Positions 7,120 to 16,118 of a stretch of DNA of 34,664 bases are shown piece after piece; the stretch's first letter is position 1, and every line of letters starts with the position of its first letter. The translations under genes were made by a program, and so were the position numbers. The notes beneath the pieces are model-generated. The model saw nothing but the letters and a program-made list of their open reading frames with translations. It was not told the DNA's origin and did not search any database. The stretch is from Nostoc sp. JL34. GTDB lineage: Bacteria > Cyanobacteriota > Cyanobacteriia > Cyanobacteriales > Nostocaceae. Location of the stretch: assembly GCF_017114945.1 (NCBI RefSeq), contig NZ_JABXKQ010000065.1:1-34664 (forward strand), in the 5' to 3' direction.

Positions 7120-10100
7120 ATGCAAGATTTATCAAATATTGACTTATTTTATGCTTATTTAGACTTAGAAATTAATAGTGAAAATAATATATACCGCATC
7201 GGATTGGTATCTCTGAATTTAACAAAAGATTTTTATCAAGAAAATCTAAATCAAGCTTACGAAGAAATGAGGAAGCTGAAGAATAGTAATTTAGCAGTAT
7301 GCGGTCACAACTTCCGCCGCTTTGATTACTCTTATCTGATTGAGCAAGAACCTCAATTATCTTCTTGGCATATAATTGACACTTTAGAACTATCAATACT
7401 CGCTTTCCCCCTACAGCATTCGCATAAGCTAAATAAAGACTATAAGCAAAGTGAATTTTCAAGTAATAATCCTCTAGAAGACGCGCAGGCAACCCGATTA
7501 TTACTTGGTCAACAATTAGAAGCACTATTTAAAAAGCCTGATGAAGTACAACAGGTATATATTTGGCTCCTGACTTGTGGTTGCGAAGATGCAGACCTTG
7601 CATATCAACAATTTTTCAGCGATCGCCTTGGTTTGAAGATTGAACAACCCGCCATAGAAATGCTGCCAGAGACAATGCTAAAGGGAATAAATCAATCCTA
7701 TTTGCAGCAGGTATGGTCTAGTCCACAAACTTATGATTTTGAGACAAGATTATGCGTGGCGGGATTACTGGCTTGGAACTATGAGTGCAATGTCAATGAA
7801 TCGAAGCAGGTTTTTTGTGATTGGCTCAGACATTTAAATGGTTTCCAAGCTATACTTGAGAATTTGCGTCCTTTAAGTACAGATGAATTCGCTATCAGCT
7901 CTTACTTGGAATATTTTGAAATTCCCAGTTTTCGACCTTTGCAAGAAGAAGCTGTCCAAGCAATTATTAATAATGAGCGTCCGCTTGTTCTCATGCCTAC
8001 TGGTGGTGGTAAATCTTTATGCTATCAATTACCAGCTTTCATGTTCCACGAAAGGCACAAAGCGCTGACTGTTGTCATTTCGCCGCTCCAAGCACTAATG
8101 GCAGATCAGGTAGCAGATTTAGAACAAGCTGGGTTTTTCTTCGCCACCTTCATTAATGGTAATCTCTCAGCAGCAGAACGTCGTCAGCGATTATCAGAAC
8201 TGCGTTCTGGTTCCAAAGGGTTGCTGTACATCAGCCCTGAGCAATTGCGGTCAATGAGTATTCGGGCATTGTTAGAACAGCGCCCTCCGGTTCTTTGGGT
8301 GATTGATGAGGCTCACTGTGTTAGCCAATGGGGCCATGATTTTCGTCCCGATTACCGTTATATCCCGAAATTTATTCATGAATTATATCAAGAGCGGCAG
8401 CTTGCAATGCCTTTGTTAGCTTTAATGACAGCAACAGCAACAGTTGCTGTTATTGAAGATATTAAAGAGCTATTTGCCCAACATGAACTAAATATAAATC
8501 GTACAATTGATGGGGCAACACCAAGAGATAATCTAACTTTCAATGTGATTCCAGTAGCAGGGAATAAAGAGCAAGTTTTGTTGAATCAAGTAAAAGAATA
8601 TCTTAAACTAGGTGGTAGTACTCTGATTTATACTACTACCCGCAAAAATGCTCAAAAGCTGGCAGAACTTCTCAAACAAAGTCACATTGAAGCTAAATAC
8701 TATCATGGGAAACTTGCAAAAGAACAAAAACAACAAGTTTTGCAAGAATTCAAATCAGGTAAATTAAATGTAGTTACTGCAACTTGTGCTTTTGGTATGG
8801 GCATAAACCGTAAAGATGTACGCGTTGTCATTCACCATTGCATGAGCGCCAATTTAGAAGGTTATATCCAAGAGGCTGGACGAGCAGGACGCGACGGCAA
8901 AAAACCATCAATTTGTACTTTACTCTTTGATCCAAAAGATGCTGATACAGTTTTTCGTTTGCAAAGTTTGAACCAACTGAGCGAACAAGATTTGAAAAAT
9001 GTCTTGATCTCCACCAGACATATCCGCAATCTCACTTTTGGCAGTGCTAGAGATGATTGGTTTTGGGTGACAACCAATGAAATTTTTCAACTGGGCGACT
9101 TTGATGAAGAGTTTGGTGAAGAATCAGAGCAGCAAAATACTAAGATTAAAGCAGGGTTACATTACTTAGAAAAATTTGGTTTATTAGAACGAGCCGAGAA
9201 CTTTTCAAGCTTTATCGAATTTGAACTAAGCCATAATACCTTTGCTGAGTCTATAGAGCAGTTTGAAAAATACAGCCGGATGAAGGATTTATCCCGGTTT
9301 GAAGCAGATAACTTTGAGCGGCTGATTCAGGCAATGCATATTGCGAAAGCTTATTGTAATAGTAATGATGAACCGTTCCCCCTCGACCGCCTCAGTGATG
9401 AAGCTGGAATTAGCTTACATGACCTGACTGCTAGAATCCGGGAACTGCAAAAGGCTGAAGTCTGTTCTTTTGAAATACCAATTACACTTGTGATTACTAA
9501 GGGTGTAAGAGGAGATGCCCGTAATAATCATGAACGCATTCGCCAGTTAGAAGACCAATTACTCCAAGTGCTTAATGAGTTGTTTGGTAATGAAAATGAA
9601 ATACAAATAAATCTGCGTGGACTTGCTTCTCGACTTGACCCAGACAATAGTAAAAAAATCAGAGCATCTAACATCATAGATATTTTGGAAGGTTGGGTTG
9701 CTCAAAAATGGCTAAAGTTAAGTAGAATTTCTAGTGATGTGGTTCGCTTAGGAGAGATGGAAGTTGCAGAGCATTTACCTGAGCATAAAATTCTCACAAC
9801 TACAGTATTGGAAGTTTTATATCAAGCATTGAAAGATACAACAGGGGCGAGATTATCTCTGAAGTACGAATTAGGTAAACTTGCTAAAGAAGTTACCCAA
9901 AAAAGCCAACTTGACTGGAATAATGAAGAGTTAGAAGTTATTCTTTTGTGGCTCCACCAGAGAAAAATCATTCGATTAAGTGATGGGCTTAATCTCTTTC
10001 AACAGTCGCTGAAAGTCCGTGTAATAAAAAACGCAAGTGTTTCCAGAGTAAAACGCCGTTACCCTGAAGTTGAAGCTCACTATGATGAACAAACTCGTCG

Positions 10101-11145
10101 CACCCATTACATGGTGAAGTATGGTCAGTTAAAGTTAGATGAACAGCGTCAGCAATTTGTTCGTGATTACTTTGGTACAAATCAAGAAGAATTCGTTTCA
10201 AAGTACCAATTTTTGGCACAAGAGATTACCAGACCGATTCTTCCAGAAGATTACAACCGTATTCTAGAACCGCTTAACCCTGCTCAAAAAGACATTGTTT
10301 TAGCTTCACACCCAACAATGGCAGTGATAGCAGGCCCTGGTTCTGGTAAAACAAAAACTATTGTTCACCGGATTGCTTATCTTACAAAGGTTAAGCGAGT
10401 TGAGCCGAAGCGTATTCTTGTTTTAGCTTACAACCGTAATGCAGCTAGAGAATTACGGTTGCGGTTGCGTAATCTGATTGGCGAACAAGCATCACGAATT
10501 CGGGTCTTTACTTTCCACGGTTTAGCCTTATCACTTTTGGGACGGACGGTAGGTGAATACAGAGGAACTCAGACAATAAATTTTGATCAGCTTTTGGTTG
10601 AAGCTTGCGAATTAATTGAAAAAGGCGAAGAATTTGAAGATGCAGATGAAGATACTCAGGCACGGCGAATTCAATTATTAGGAAAATTAGAATATATATT
10701 TGTTGATGAATACCAAGATGTCACTGAGAAAGAATATCGTTTAATTAAGTCAATTTCTGGCTTAAATCAATCTGAGGATAAAACCCAGTCGGTACAAATT
10801 AATCTCTGTGTTATTGGAGATGATGACCAAAATATTTTTACGTTTCAAGGTGCTGATACTAGATATATCCTCCAATTCCAAGAAGAGTATAAAGCAAAAC
10901 GATTACTACTTAACGAAAATTACCGTTCTACAGAAAATATTATTGAAACTGCTAATTGTCTTATACAAAATAACTTAATACGCTGCAAACAGGCTCCAGA
11001 AGAGCAAGTTCGTATTAACTCTGAACGCCAAGGATTGAGAGGAGAGGCAGTCTCCGCTTTAAAGTTCAATAATTTATCACAACAAGCAGGATGGGTTAAA
11101 GACAAAATTCAATCTTGGGTCAACGTAGGGATTGCTCCTCATTAA
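7120..11145 (+). CDS. DEDD-exonuclease-like/RecQ/UvrD fusion helicase, N-terminal part up to internal stop
   Basis: 1341 residues up to a TAA at 11143, which splits a frame that continues to 12141. Domains in order: a DnaQ-like DEDD exonuclease fold (motif I D15-L-E17; motif II G-H-N-F-R-R-F-D69; motif III P-L-E-D121-A); a RecQ-type superfamily 2 helicase with Walker A PTGGGKS (about 293-299), DEAH in WVIDEAHCVSQWGHDFRPD (about 392-410), T-A-T-A-T, and the QEAGRAGRDG motif VI; a winged-helix-like middle region (about 640-1000) without the four-Cys zinc site of classical RecQ; then a UvrD-type superfamily 1 helicase with AGPGSGKTKT (about 1071), VDEYQD (about 1195) and GDDDQNIFTFQG. UvrD motifs V and VI lie beyond the stop. 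The usual His five residues before the last exonuclease Asp is Asn116, so the nuclease may be inactive. Expected role: DNA unwinding in repair or defence. A good promoter lies upstream (7011-7038); the start ATG has AGGGA five bases before it. Confidence 0.85.
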   Translation: MQDLSNIDLFYAYLDLEINSENNIYRIGLVSLNLTKDFYQENLNQAYEEMRKLKNSNLAVCGHNFRRFDYSYLIEQEPQLSSWHIIDTLELSILAFPLQHSHKLNKDYKQSEFSSNNPLEDAQATRLLLGQQLEALFKKPDEVQQVYIWLLTCGCEDADLAYQQFFSDRLGLKIEQPAIEMLPETMLKGINQSYLQQVWSSPQTYDFETRLCVAGLLAWNYECNVNESKQVFCDWLRHLNGFQAILENLRPLSTDEFAISSYLEYFEIPSFRPLQEEAVQAIINNERPLVLMPTGGGKSLCYQLPAFMFHERHKALTVVISPLQALMADQVADLEQAGFFFATFINGNLSAAERRQRLSELRSGSKGLLYISPEQLRSMSIRALLEQRPPVLWVIDEAHCVSQWGHDFRPDYRYIPKFIHELYQERQLAMPLLALMTATATVAVIEDIKELFAQHELNINRTIDGATPRDNLTFNVIPVAGNKEQVLLNQVKEYLKLGGSTLIYTTTRKNAQKLAELLKQSHIEAKYYHGKLAKEQKQQVLQEFKSGKLNVVTATCAFGMGINRKDVRVVIHHCMSANLEGYIQEAGRAGRDGKKPSICTLLFDPKDADTVFRLQSLNQLSEQDLKNVLISTRHIRNLTFGSARDDWFWVTTNEIFQLGDFDEEFGEESEQQNTKIKAGLHYLEKFGLLERAENFSSFIEFELSHNTFAESIEQFEKYSRMKDLSRFEADNFERLIQAMHIAKAYCNSNDEPFPLDRLSDEAGISLHDLTARIRELQKAEVCSFEIPITLVITKGVRGDARNNHERIRQLEDQLLQVLNELFGNENEIQINLRGLASRLDPDNSKKIRASNIIDILEGWVAQKWLKLSRISSDVVRLGEMEVAEHLPEHKILTTTVLEVLYQALKDTTGARLSLKYELGKLAKEVTQKSQLDWNNEELEVILLWLHQRKIIRLSDGLNLFQQSLKVRVIKNASVSRVKRRYPEVEAHYDEQTRRTHYMVKYGQLKLDEQRQQFVRDYFGTNQEEFVSKYQFLAQEITRPILPEDYNRILEPLNPAQKDIVLASHPTMAVIAGPGSGKTKTIVHRIAYLTKVKRVEPKRILVLAYNRNAARELRLRLRNLIGEQASRIRVFTFHGLALSLLGRTVGEYRGTQTINFDQLLVEACELIEKGEEFEDADEDTQARRIQLLGKLEYIFVDEYQDVTEKEYRLIKSISGLNQSEDKTQSVQINLCVIGDDDQNIFTFQGADTRYILQFQEEYKAKRLLLNENYRSTENIIETANCLIQNNLIRCKQAPEEQVRINSERQGLRGEAVSALKFNNLSQQAGWVKDKIQSWVNVGIAPH

Positions 11146-12141
11146 ATCGCTATTTTAGCTAGTCGTTGGGATGATTTGAGTCCTATCCGCTTGCTTTTAG
11201 AAAGAGAAAGTATATCTACTTATGCACTGAAAAATAATACTATTCCACTACTAAAAAACCGTTGTACTCGTCTACTAATTAATGCTTTGCAGAAAGACTA
11301 TAGTCTAGTTTTAAATTCTGAAGAATTAGTTCAGAGAAGATTTGAGGCGTTTTTTGAACGTACTGGTCGTAGCTTAACAGAACCTACTGTTAAAATCTTA
11401 ATAAATATCGCTAGAGATTTAGATAAAGAACGAGGCTATGGGTCTGAAGATATTGTACTACCTATTAGTATTGATGAAATATTGACTGCTATATTTGAGT
11501 TTAATGGAAATGGTGAATCATTCTTAGAAGAGAACTCAGTTTTAGTCACTAGCTGTCATGCTTCAAAAGGTTTGGAGTTCCGTAAAACCATACTTTTAGG
11601 TGATGGATTTAAAACTAATTGTAATGAGATGGAATCAGAACGACGACTCTTTTATGTTGCTATGACTCGCGCCAAAGAAGAATTAATTGTTTGTTCTACT
11701 CAGCAGAATTTATTTGTACAGCAAGCTGGTTTAACTTCAGAGGTTATTGATTATAGTGAAACTCAACTTCCTCAGTTAATGCGTTACTTTGATTTAGCTC
11801 CAGGTAATGTTTATTTAGGATATCAAAGTACTCAAAATAGACAAAATGTTATTAAAAATTTATGTGAGGGTGATATTCTTGAGTTAAGAGCAAATAACCA
11901 TAATAATGCTTGGAGAATTTTCACACTAAATAATGATGAAATTGGTTGTCTATCAAAGAGGGGAACACAACTTCTTAAGCATAAAGGTATTTTCCCTGGA
12001 CAGTTCCAGTTTCAGCCTGGTGAAGTAACAGTCCGATATGTATATCACCATACTAAGAGAGATGATATAACAGGAGAAATTTCGGAGAATTGGTTTGTTG
12101 TAATTCCACAAATTCGAGTATGTAGAAATGCCAAAAATTAA
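11146..12141 (+). pseudogene. C-terminal UvrD part of the fusion helicase, separated by in-frame TAA
   Basis: This is the same reading frame as the preceding gene, with only the TAA at 11143-11145 between them; GAA to TAA by a single substitution would explain it. The sequence resumes at once as IAILASRWDDLSPIRLLLE, which is typical UvrD 2B/2A sequence. UvrD motif V follows in TSCHASKGLEFRKTILLGDG and motif VI in RRLFYVAMTRAKEEL. The last 100 residues (from about 11800) form an unfamiliar C-terminal domain. A separate protein could begin at TTG 11176 (321 residues), but there is no ribosome site and it would lack the ATP-binding half. Most likely the full-length 1673-residue protein has been cut by a nonsense mutation or is made by readthrough; a sequencing error remains possible. 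Confidence 0.8.
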
Positions 12142-12149
12142 ATTTATGG

Positions 12150-12310
12150 CGATCGCTGCTACCCTCCGCGCCCATTCCTTTCCAGGTTCGGTTGGACGAT
12201 ATCGGATTTGATGAACCCAACTACCTTGTTCCTAATATCGCTAGTCTTTCAAGTGTCTCGATCTCACCTACTACTTCTGGAAATTGATTTTTGACTTCTT
12301 GAAGATTCAT
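12150..12310 (-). pseudogene. Frameshifted remnant of a small protein gene
   Basis: On the minus strand an ATG at 12310 opens MNLQEVKNQFPEVVGEIETL, then ERLAILGTR and a stop. One base out of frame the sequence goes on as GSWVHQIRYRPTEPGKEWAR, followed by RVAAIA. Both halves look like genuine protein sequence and the switch lies near 12220, so a single frameshift probably broke a short gene. I do not recognise the family. The remainder of the 12142-12462 spacer shows only one HIP1 site. Confidence 0.35.
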
Positions 12311-12462
12311 AGATTGGGGTAAAAATAGCGTCGCCCACACTAGGGGCTTATTGGCTGAAAGTATTACTATTCATCTTAAATTGAATTGTCAATGGCTGTA
12401 ACCAATAAATTCAAGTATGCTGAATTTATCAGTAAAGAGTGCGGATTCCACAGGAGATAGCT

Positions 12463-13047
12463 TTGTTGAATATCAACTTTTCTTTTTGTATCTGGTTAAA
12501 ACAAGGTTATACAGTCATTGGAGTTTTATTGCTTGCTATGTCTATTACAGCTTGCAATAACTCTGCTAGATCACAACTAGCATCTGGCAATCGCCCAACG
12601 CTGGCAAATCTTTCGGACACCTCTAATCCATCTTCTCCACCCGCCTCTGGCACACAAAATCCTGACAATAACCAGTCCCAAGAACAACAAGCAGTCCAAC
12701 TGATTCATGATTATTACGATGCCATCGCACGTCGTGACTATAAACAAGCTTACTTGGCTTGGGATGGAGATGGTACTGCCAGTAAGCAATCATTTGAGGA
12801 ATTTCAGCAGAGTTTTGCTAACATCGTATCCATTGTTGAAGAAGTCGGAAAACCGGGTTCTTTAGAAGGGGCAGCAGGCTCGCTATATATTGAAATTCCC
12901 GTTACTGTTACGAGTGTTACTAGCAATGGAACTCCACAGCGTTTTCGTGGTAGCTATAAGCTGCGAAGAGTCAATAACGTTCCTGGCTCAACTCCAAACC
13001 AACGTAGATGGCATATCTACTCGGACAATATTTCTCTTGAGCAGTAA
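12463..13047 (+). CDS. Lipoprotein with NTF2-like domain
   Basis: The start is chosen as TTG 12463 because AGGAG stands six bases before it; the GTG at 12439 has no ribosome site. This gives 194 residues with a lipoprotein signal: a hydrophobic GVLLLAMSITA followed by Cys, so Cys would be lipidated and the protein anchored in a membrane. A Ser/Pro/Asn-rich linker (SNPSSPPASGTQNPDNNQSQ) leads to a domain of about 115 residues starting A-V-Q-L-I-H-D-Y-Y-D-A-I-A-R-R-D-Y-K-Q-A-Y, the usual opening of NTF2-like folds, ending R-W-H-I-Y-S-D-N-I-S-L-E-Q. Ligand and function are unknown. The last 14 codons including the stop, with a few bases after it, are duplicated exactly at 15704-15755, downstream of two WD40 genes. 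Confidence 0.65.
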   Translation: MLNINFSFCIWLKQGYTVIGVLLLAMSITACNNSARSQLASGNRPTLANLSDTSNPSSPPASGTQNPDNNQSQEQQAVQLIHDYYDAIARRDYKQAYLAWDGDGTASKQSFEEFQQSFANIVSIVEEVGKPGSLEGAAGSLYIEIPVTVTSVTSNGTPQRFRGSYKLRRVNNVPGSTPNQRRWHIYSDNISLEQ

Positions 13048-13058
13048 TTGGTTCTAGA
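13007..13058. repeat. 52 bp direct repeat, copy 1
   Basis: Exact match of 52 bases with 15704-15755. This copy covers the end of the lipoprotein gene, its stop codon and 11 bases of spacer. The repeats bracket the two WD40 genes. Confidence 0.95.
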
Positions 13059-13456
13059 AAAATCCTGAATCAGCCTGAATGCTCTGTTACTTCCTTTGAA
13101 ACGTCAACTCTCCCTAGTCGAAATCAGATTAAATATTTTGTATAAACAAGTAAATTTGTTTCTACGCTCAAACTCAGAAGCATCAAAACCCTGGTAATAG
13201 GTGATGTCAGATAGGGAAAGAGCATTATGAAAATGAGATTATTAGCGTTGATACTGATCGGACTGTGCGAGAAAATTTTGGAAGCGATCGCACGTTGTTT
13301 AGCGGATCTGACAAAATCGCACAGCTCCGGTGGGGAAGATACAGCAGCAACTAATGCAGCTTGTGACTTGAAGAGTCTTTCGCTACATCCCACACCCTAT
13401 ACCCCATAACCTGTTTGCGATCAATTCAACTACCTACCGAAAAGAGAACAGAGCTA
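13059..13456. other. Spacer upstream of WD40 genes
   Basis: No supported gene. Two overlapping frames (89 residues on the minus strand, 60 on the plus) lack ribosome sites and motifs. One HIP1 site lies near 13285. The stretch just before 13410 (CCCACACCCTATACCCC) is of a kind common in Nostoc intergenic regions. A weak 6 bp dyad AAACAA/TTGTTT lies near 13145-13161. Confidence 0.4.
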
Positions 13457-14488
13457 ATGTTAGACAACTGGTTGAGCAAAAAACAGATATGGTTGCTGCG
13501 TGGTGTAGCGATTATAATTTTTTTGATACAAGTCGGAGCATATTTGTGGAGCAGTTACCGAGCAACGAATATCTGCAAGTTGTCGCAGCCTCATTCCCAG
13601 TATTGCGATTTGACAGTAGTACGGAAGTTAAGTGGAGTAGCAGAAGCGATCGCCCTTTCTTCTGATGGTCACACCTTAGTGGGCGGCGGTGGCAAAAGCT
13701 TTAGCGTCTGGCATCTGCCAAGTCAGCAGCCGCAATTAACTCTCAAAGGAGACGCGAATGATATTTATGACCTTGCGCTTTCTGCTGATGGTCAGACTTT
13801 GGTGAGTGGGAGTTTAGACAAGACCATTAAGGTGTGGAATTTAGCGACTGGAAAACTCAAATTTACGCTCAAAGGGCATTCTGAAGTTGTAAATGCACTG
13901 GTGATCACACCCAATCAGCAAACAATTGTGAGTGCCAGTTCCGACAACACCATTAAGATATGGAATTTGGCGACTGGAAAATTAACAAGCACATTGGCAC
14001 AAACACCGAATGCTGTAATAACTTTGGCGCTGACTCCAGATGGCAAGACTTTGGTTAGTGGCGATTACTCCAATCGCATCACTGTATGGGATCTGGGAAC
14101 TGGACGAAAGCGCACCACTTTGACTGGACATTATGGTGCAGTATCTGCTTTAGCCATTAGTCGTGACGGTCAGTTACTCGCTAGTGGTAGTGCCAAGCAA
14201 GTAAAAGTGTGGAACCTGACAACAGAAAAATTGTTGCAGGATTTTGGGGGCTTCTATTTTCCGCAGATCACCATCGCCTTTAGTCCTGATGGGCAATCTT
14301 TAATTACTGGTGGAGGATATAAACCATATCGGGTTTGGAATCTGGTAACAGGAAATATGGAAGCAACTCTGCCCGATGTTAGCAACTGGTCGGGGGCAAT
14401 GGTATTTAGTAGGGATGGCAAGACTTTGTTTAGTGCAACAGAGGACGGAATTACAGAGTGGAAAATTCCTGCACCAAGCCACCAGTAA
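13457..14488 (+). CDS. Membrane-anchored WD40 repeat protein
   Basis: The ATG at 13457 is preferred (343 residues, MLDNWLSKKQIWLLRG); an upstream in-frame TTG at 13415 would only add a polar tail. One membrane anchor, GVAIIIFLIQVGAYLWSS (about residues 16-33), precedes a beta-propeller of about seven WD40 blades. Each blade has the pattern D-G-x-x-L-x-S-G-S-x-D-x-T-I-K-V-W-N-L-A-T-G-K with a G-H about 12 residues before the next Asp. Blades at about 85-290 are clear and the last two are degenerate. The anchor predicts a propeller outside the cytoplasm or on the thylakoid lumen side. WD40 propellers are protein-interaction platforms. The next gene encodes a related WD40 protein in the same direction. 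It lies inside the 52 bp direct-repeat bracket. Confidence 0.8.
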   Translation: MLDNWLSKKQIWLLRGVAIIIFLIQVGAYLWSSYRATNICKLSQPHSQYCDLTVVRKLSGVAEAIALSSDGHTLVGGGGKSFSVWHLPSQQPQLTLKGDANDIYDLALSADGQTLVSGSLDKTIKVWNLATGKLKFTLKGHSEVVNALVITPNQQTIVSASSDNTIKIWNLATGKLTSTLAQTPNAVITLALTPDGKTLVSGDYSNRITVWDLGTGRKRTTLTGHYGAVSALAISRDGQLLASGSAKQVKVWNLTTEKLLQDFGGFYFPQITIAFSPDGQSLITGGGYKPYRVWNLVTGNMEATLPDVSNWSGAMVFSRDGKTLFSATEDGITEWKIPAPSHQ

Positions 14489-14615
14489 AAGAATGTTTGA
14501 AAAGTTATGAGAGTGGAAGAACCAATTGATTAACTAAGATTTGATTTGCTCTATTTATAAGCGATCGCGTCCCATCCAATGGGAACTATGTTATGTAATT
14601 GCGTTCCTTGGCACC

Positions 14616-15683
14616 ATGAAATTATTGCATTTTCTCAAATCCAGACCAGTCATTATAGTTTTAGCAATTGCAGTAAACATCACTGGTATTGATGTACATT
14701 CTTCTAGTTCAAATCTTCCCATAGGCAAGAGTACAATTACTCAGTCCCAACTACAGATTCAACTTGTTCACACACTGACTGGGCATAAAAAAGTGACTTT
14801 TGGTGTTCGAGCAGTTGCGATTAGCTCTTCGGGGCAAACCCTGATTAGTGCAGGTAGAGATGATACAATTAAATTCTGGAATTTACGTACTGGGAAATTA
14901 CTGCGTAGTTTAGACGCTCACTCAGATGGTATTACTTCAATAGCTATTAGTCCAGATGGTAAGCAAATTGTAACTGGTGGGATAACCACCCCAACAATGA
15001 AGGTTTGGGATTTACGCACTTTCCTTATGCTTGACAGCGACAGTGGACATACCCAACCGGTAGAAACCGTTGCGATTAGTTCAGATGGTAGGTTGATTGC
15101 TAGTGGCAGTGACGATGGCACAATCAAGCTTTGGGATTTACACACGCTTAAACTGCTTGATACTATTGCTGCACACTCAGGATTTGTGAGTAAAGTTGCA
15201 TTTAGCCCTGATATGCAAACCCTTGTAAGTGCTGGGGGTGGCGATGATAATACAATTAGGCTGATTGATTTACAAACCAAAAAAACACGCCATATTCTCA
15301 AAGGACACAAAACTGGAGTTGATGCTATTGCCATTACTCCAGATAGCAAAAAGCTTGTTACTGGTAGTTTTGGTCAGCTAGTTTCTCGAAATCGTGCAAT
15401 TAGTACCCTGAAGTTATGGAATCTTCAAACTGGAAAACTGCTGCATGACTTTAGTGATAATTTTAATTCAGTTGAATCTCTTGCCATCAGCCCCGATGGA
15501 AAAATTCTCATTTGCGGCAATTATGATGGCAGTATTAAACTGTGGAGCTTAGAGACTTTAAAGCCGTTGCATACCTTTCAAGATGGTTTCAGTTCTGTTT
15601 TAGGGCTTGCTTTGAGCCGGGATGGTAAAACCCTTGCTAGTAGCAATGAGGATAGCATTATACATATTTGGCAAATTAAATAA
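14616..15683 (+). CDS. Exported WD40 repeat protein
   Basis: The ATG at 14616 (MKLLHFLKSRPVIIVLAIAV) gives 356 residues with a normal signal peptide or N-terminal anchor; the longer frame from 14541 has an unlikely N-terminus. After residue about 60 come seven WD40 blades (VHTLTGHKK, then S-A-G-R-D-D-T-I-K-F-W-N-L-R-T-G-K-L-L and similar). Several blades carry the canonical W-D/N-L end and G-H or A-H start. It is related to the gene just upstream (13457-14488), probably an old tandem duplication, although the anchors differ. No terminator is visible; the 52 bp repeat copy begins 21 bp after the stop. Function unknown, probably a periplasmic interaction platform. Confidence 0.8.
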   Translation: MKLLHFLKSRPVIIVLAIAVNITGIDVHSSSSNLPIGKSTITQSQLQIQLVHTLTGHKKVTFGVRAVAISSSGQTLISAGRDDTIKFWNLRTGKLLRSLDAHSDGITSIAISPDGKQIVTGGITTPTMKVWDLRTFLMLDSDSGHTQPVETVAISSDGRLIASGSDDGTIKLWDLHTLKLLDTIAAHSGFVSKVAFSPDMQTLVSAGGGDDNTIRLIDLQTKKTRHILKGHKTGVDAIAITPDSKKLVTGSFGQLVSRNRAISTLKLWNLQTGKLLHDFSDNFNSVESLAISPDGKILICGNYDGSIKLWSLETLKPLHTFQDGFSSVLGLALSRDGKTLASSNEDSIIHIWQIK

Positions 15684-15703
15684 CTGCATTAGCCCTATTT
15701 TTG

Positions 15704-15755
15704 GATGGCATATCTACTCGGACAATATTTCTCTTGAGCAGTAATTGGTTCTAGA
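15704..15755. repeat. 52 bp direct repeat, copy 2
   Basis: Exact copy of 13007-13058. Here it is a relic: it carries the last codons and stop of the lipoprotein frame without the gene in front. Segment 13059-15755 (2697 bp) is the unit bounded by the two copies. Confidence 0.95.
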
Positions 15756-15825
15756 TTTCCCTTTTCTCTTTAACCGAACTGTATTGCAACGTGATTGAAG
15801 CAGTTAGCCTAGAAAAATAGGTAAT

Positions 15826-16068
15826 TTAACCAAGATAAGGATATTGTGGCGGTTTGATTTTCAATAATTCTGTCCAGTATTTTATAGCATTATGTTTGGT
15901 GGTTTCTGTGTCACGCGATTTATGAACTTTGCATATTTCCATTATAAAATATGTAAGTTTAAGAGCAGTAAGTAAGTTCATCAACCCTACAGCTTGAAAA
16001 TGTTGTAAAAATAAGTGAATAATAGTTTGTAATTTTTGTTGATGACGAAAATACATCCACCATTTCAT
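15826..16068 (-). CDS. Possible small hypothetical protein, 80 aa
   Basis: On the minus strand the ATG at 16068 opens MKWWMYFRHQQKLQTIIHLF and continues for 80 residues to Q-Y-P-Y-L-G. The frame stays open upstream to 16164, where it overlaps the end of the cupin gene in another frame; residues encoded before the ATG (LDKLTQVETTLVYQNSIAIH) also look protein-like. It may therefore be the 3' part of a gene whose 5' end was lost where the cupin sequence now joins. No motif is recognised and no ribosome site is seen. Confidence 0.35.
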   Translation of the reverse strand: MKWWMYFRHQQKLQTIIHLFLQHFQAVGLMNLLTALKLTYFIMEICKVHKSRDTETTKHNAIKYWTELLKIKPPQYPYLG

Positions 16069-16118
16069 TTGATGTATGGCAATGCTGTTTTGATAAACTA
16101 ATGTAGTTTCTACTTGGG

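Noticed and set aside
11176..12141. Independent small helicase gene starting at TTG 11176
   Set aside because: It lacks the ATP-binding half of UvrD, has no ribosome site and is in the same frame as the upstream helicase with a single stop between, so it is the detached C-terminus.
13227..13409. 60-codon + strand frame with a hydrophobic start
   Set aside because: No convincing ribosome site; the second half reads like non-coding spacer and it overlaps a longer, equally unsupported minus-strand frame.
14918..15349. 143-codon minus-strand frame in the second WD40 gene
   Set aside because: Shadow caused by repetitive WD40 codons; no ribosome site.
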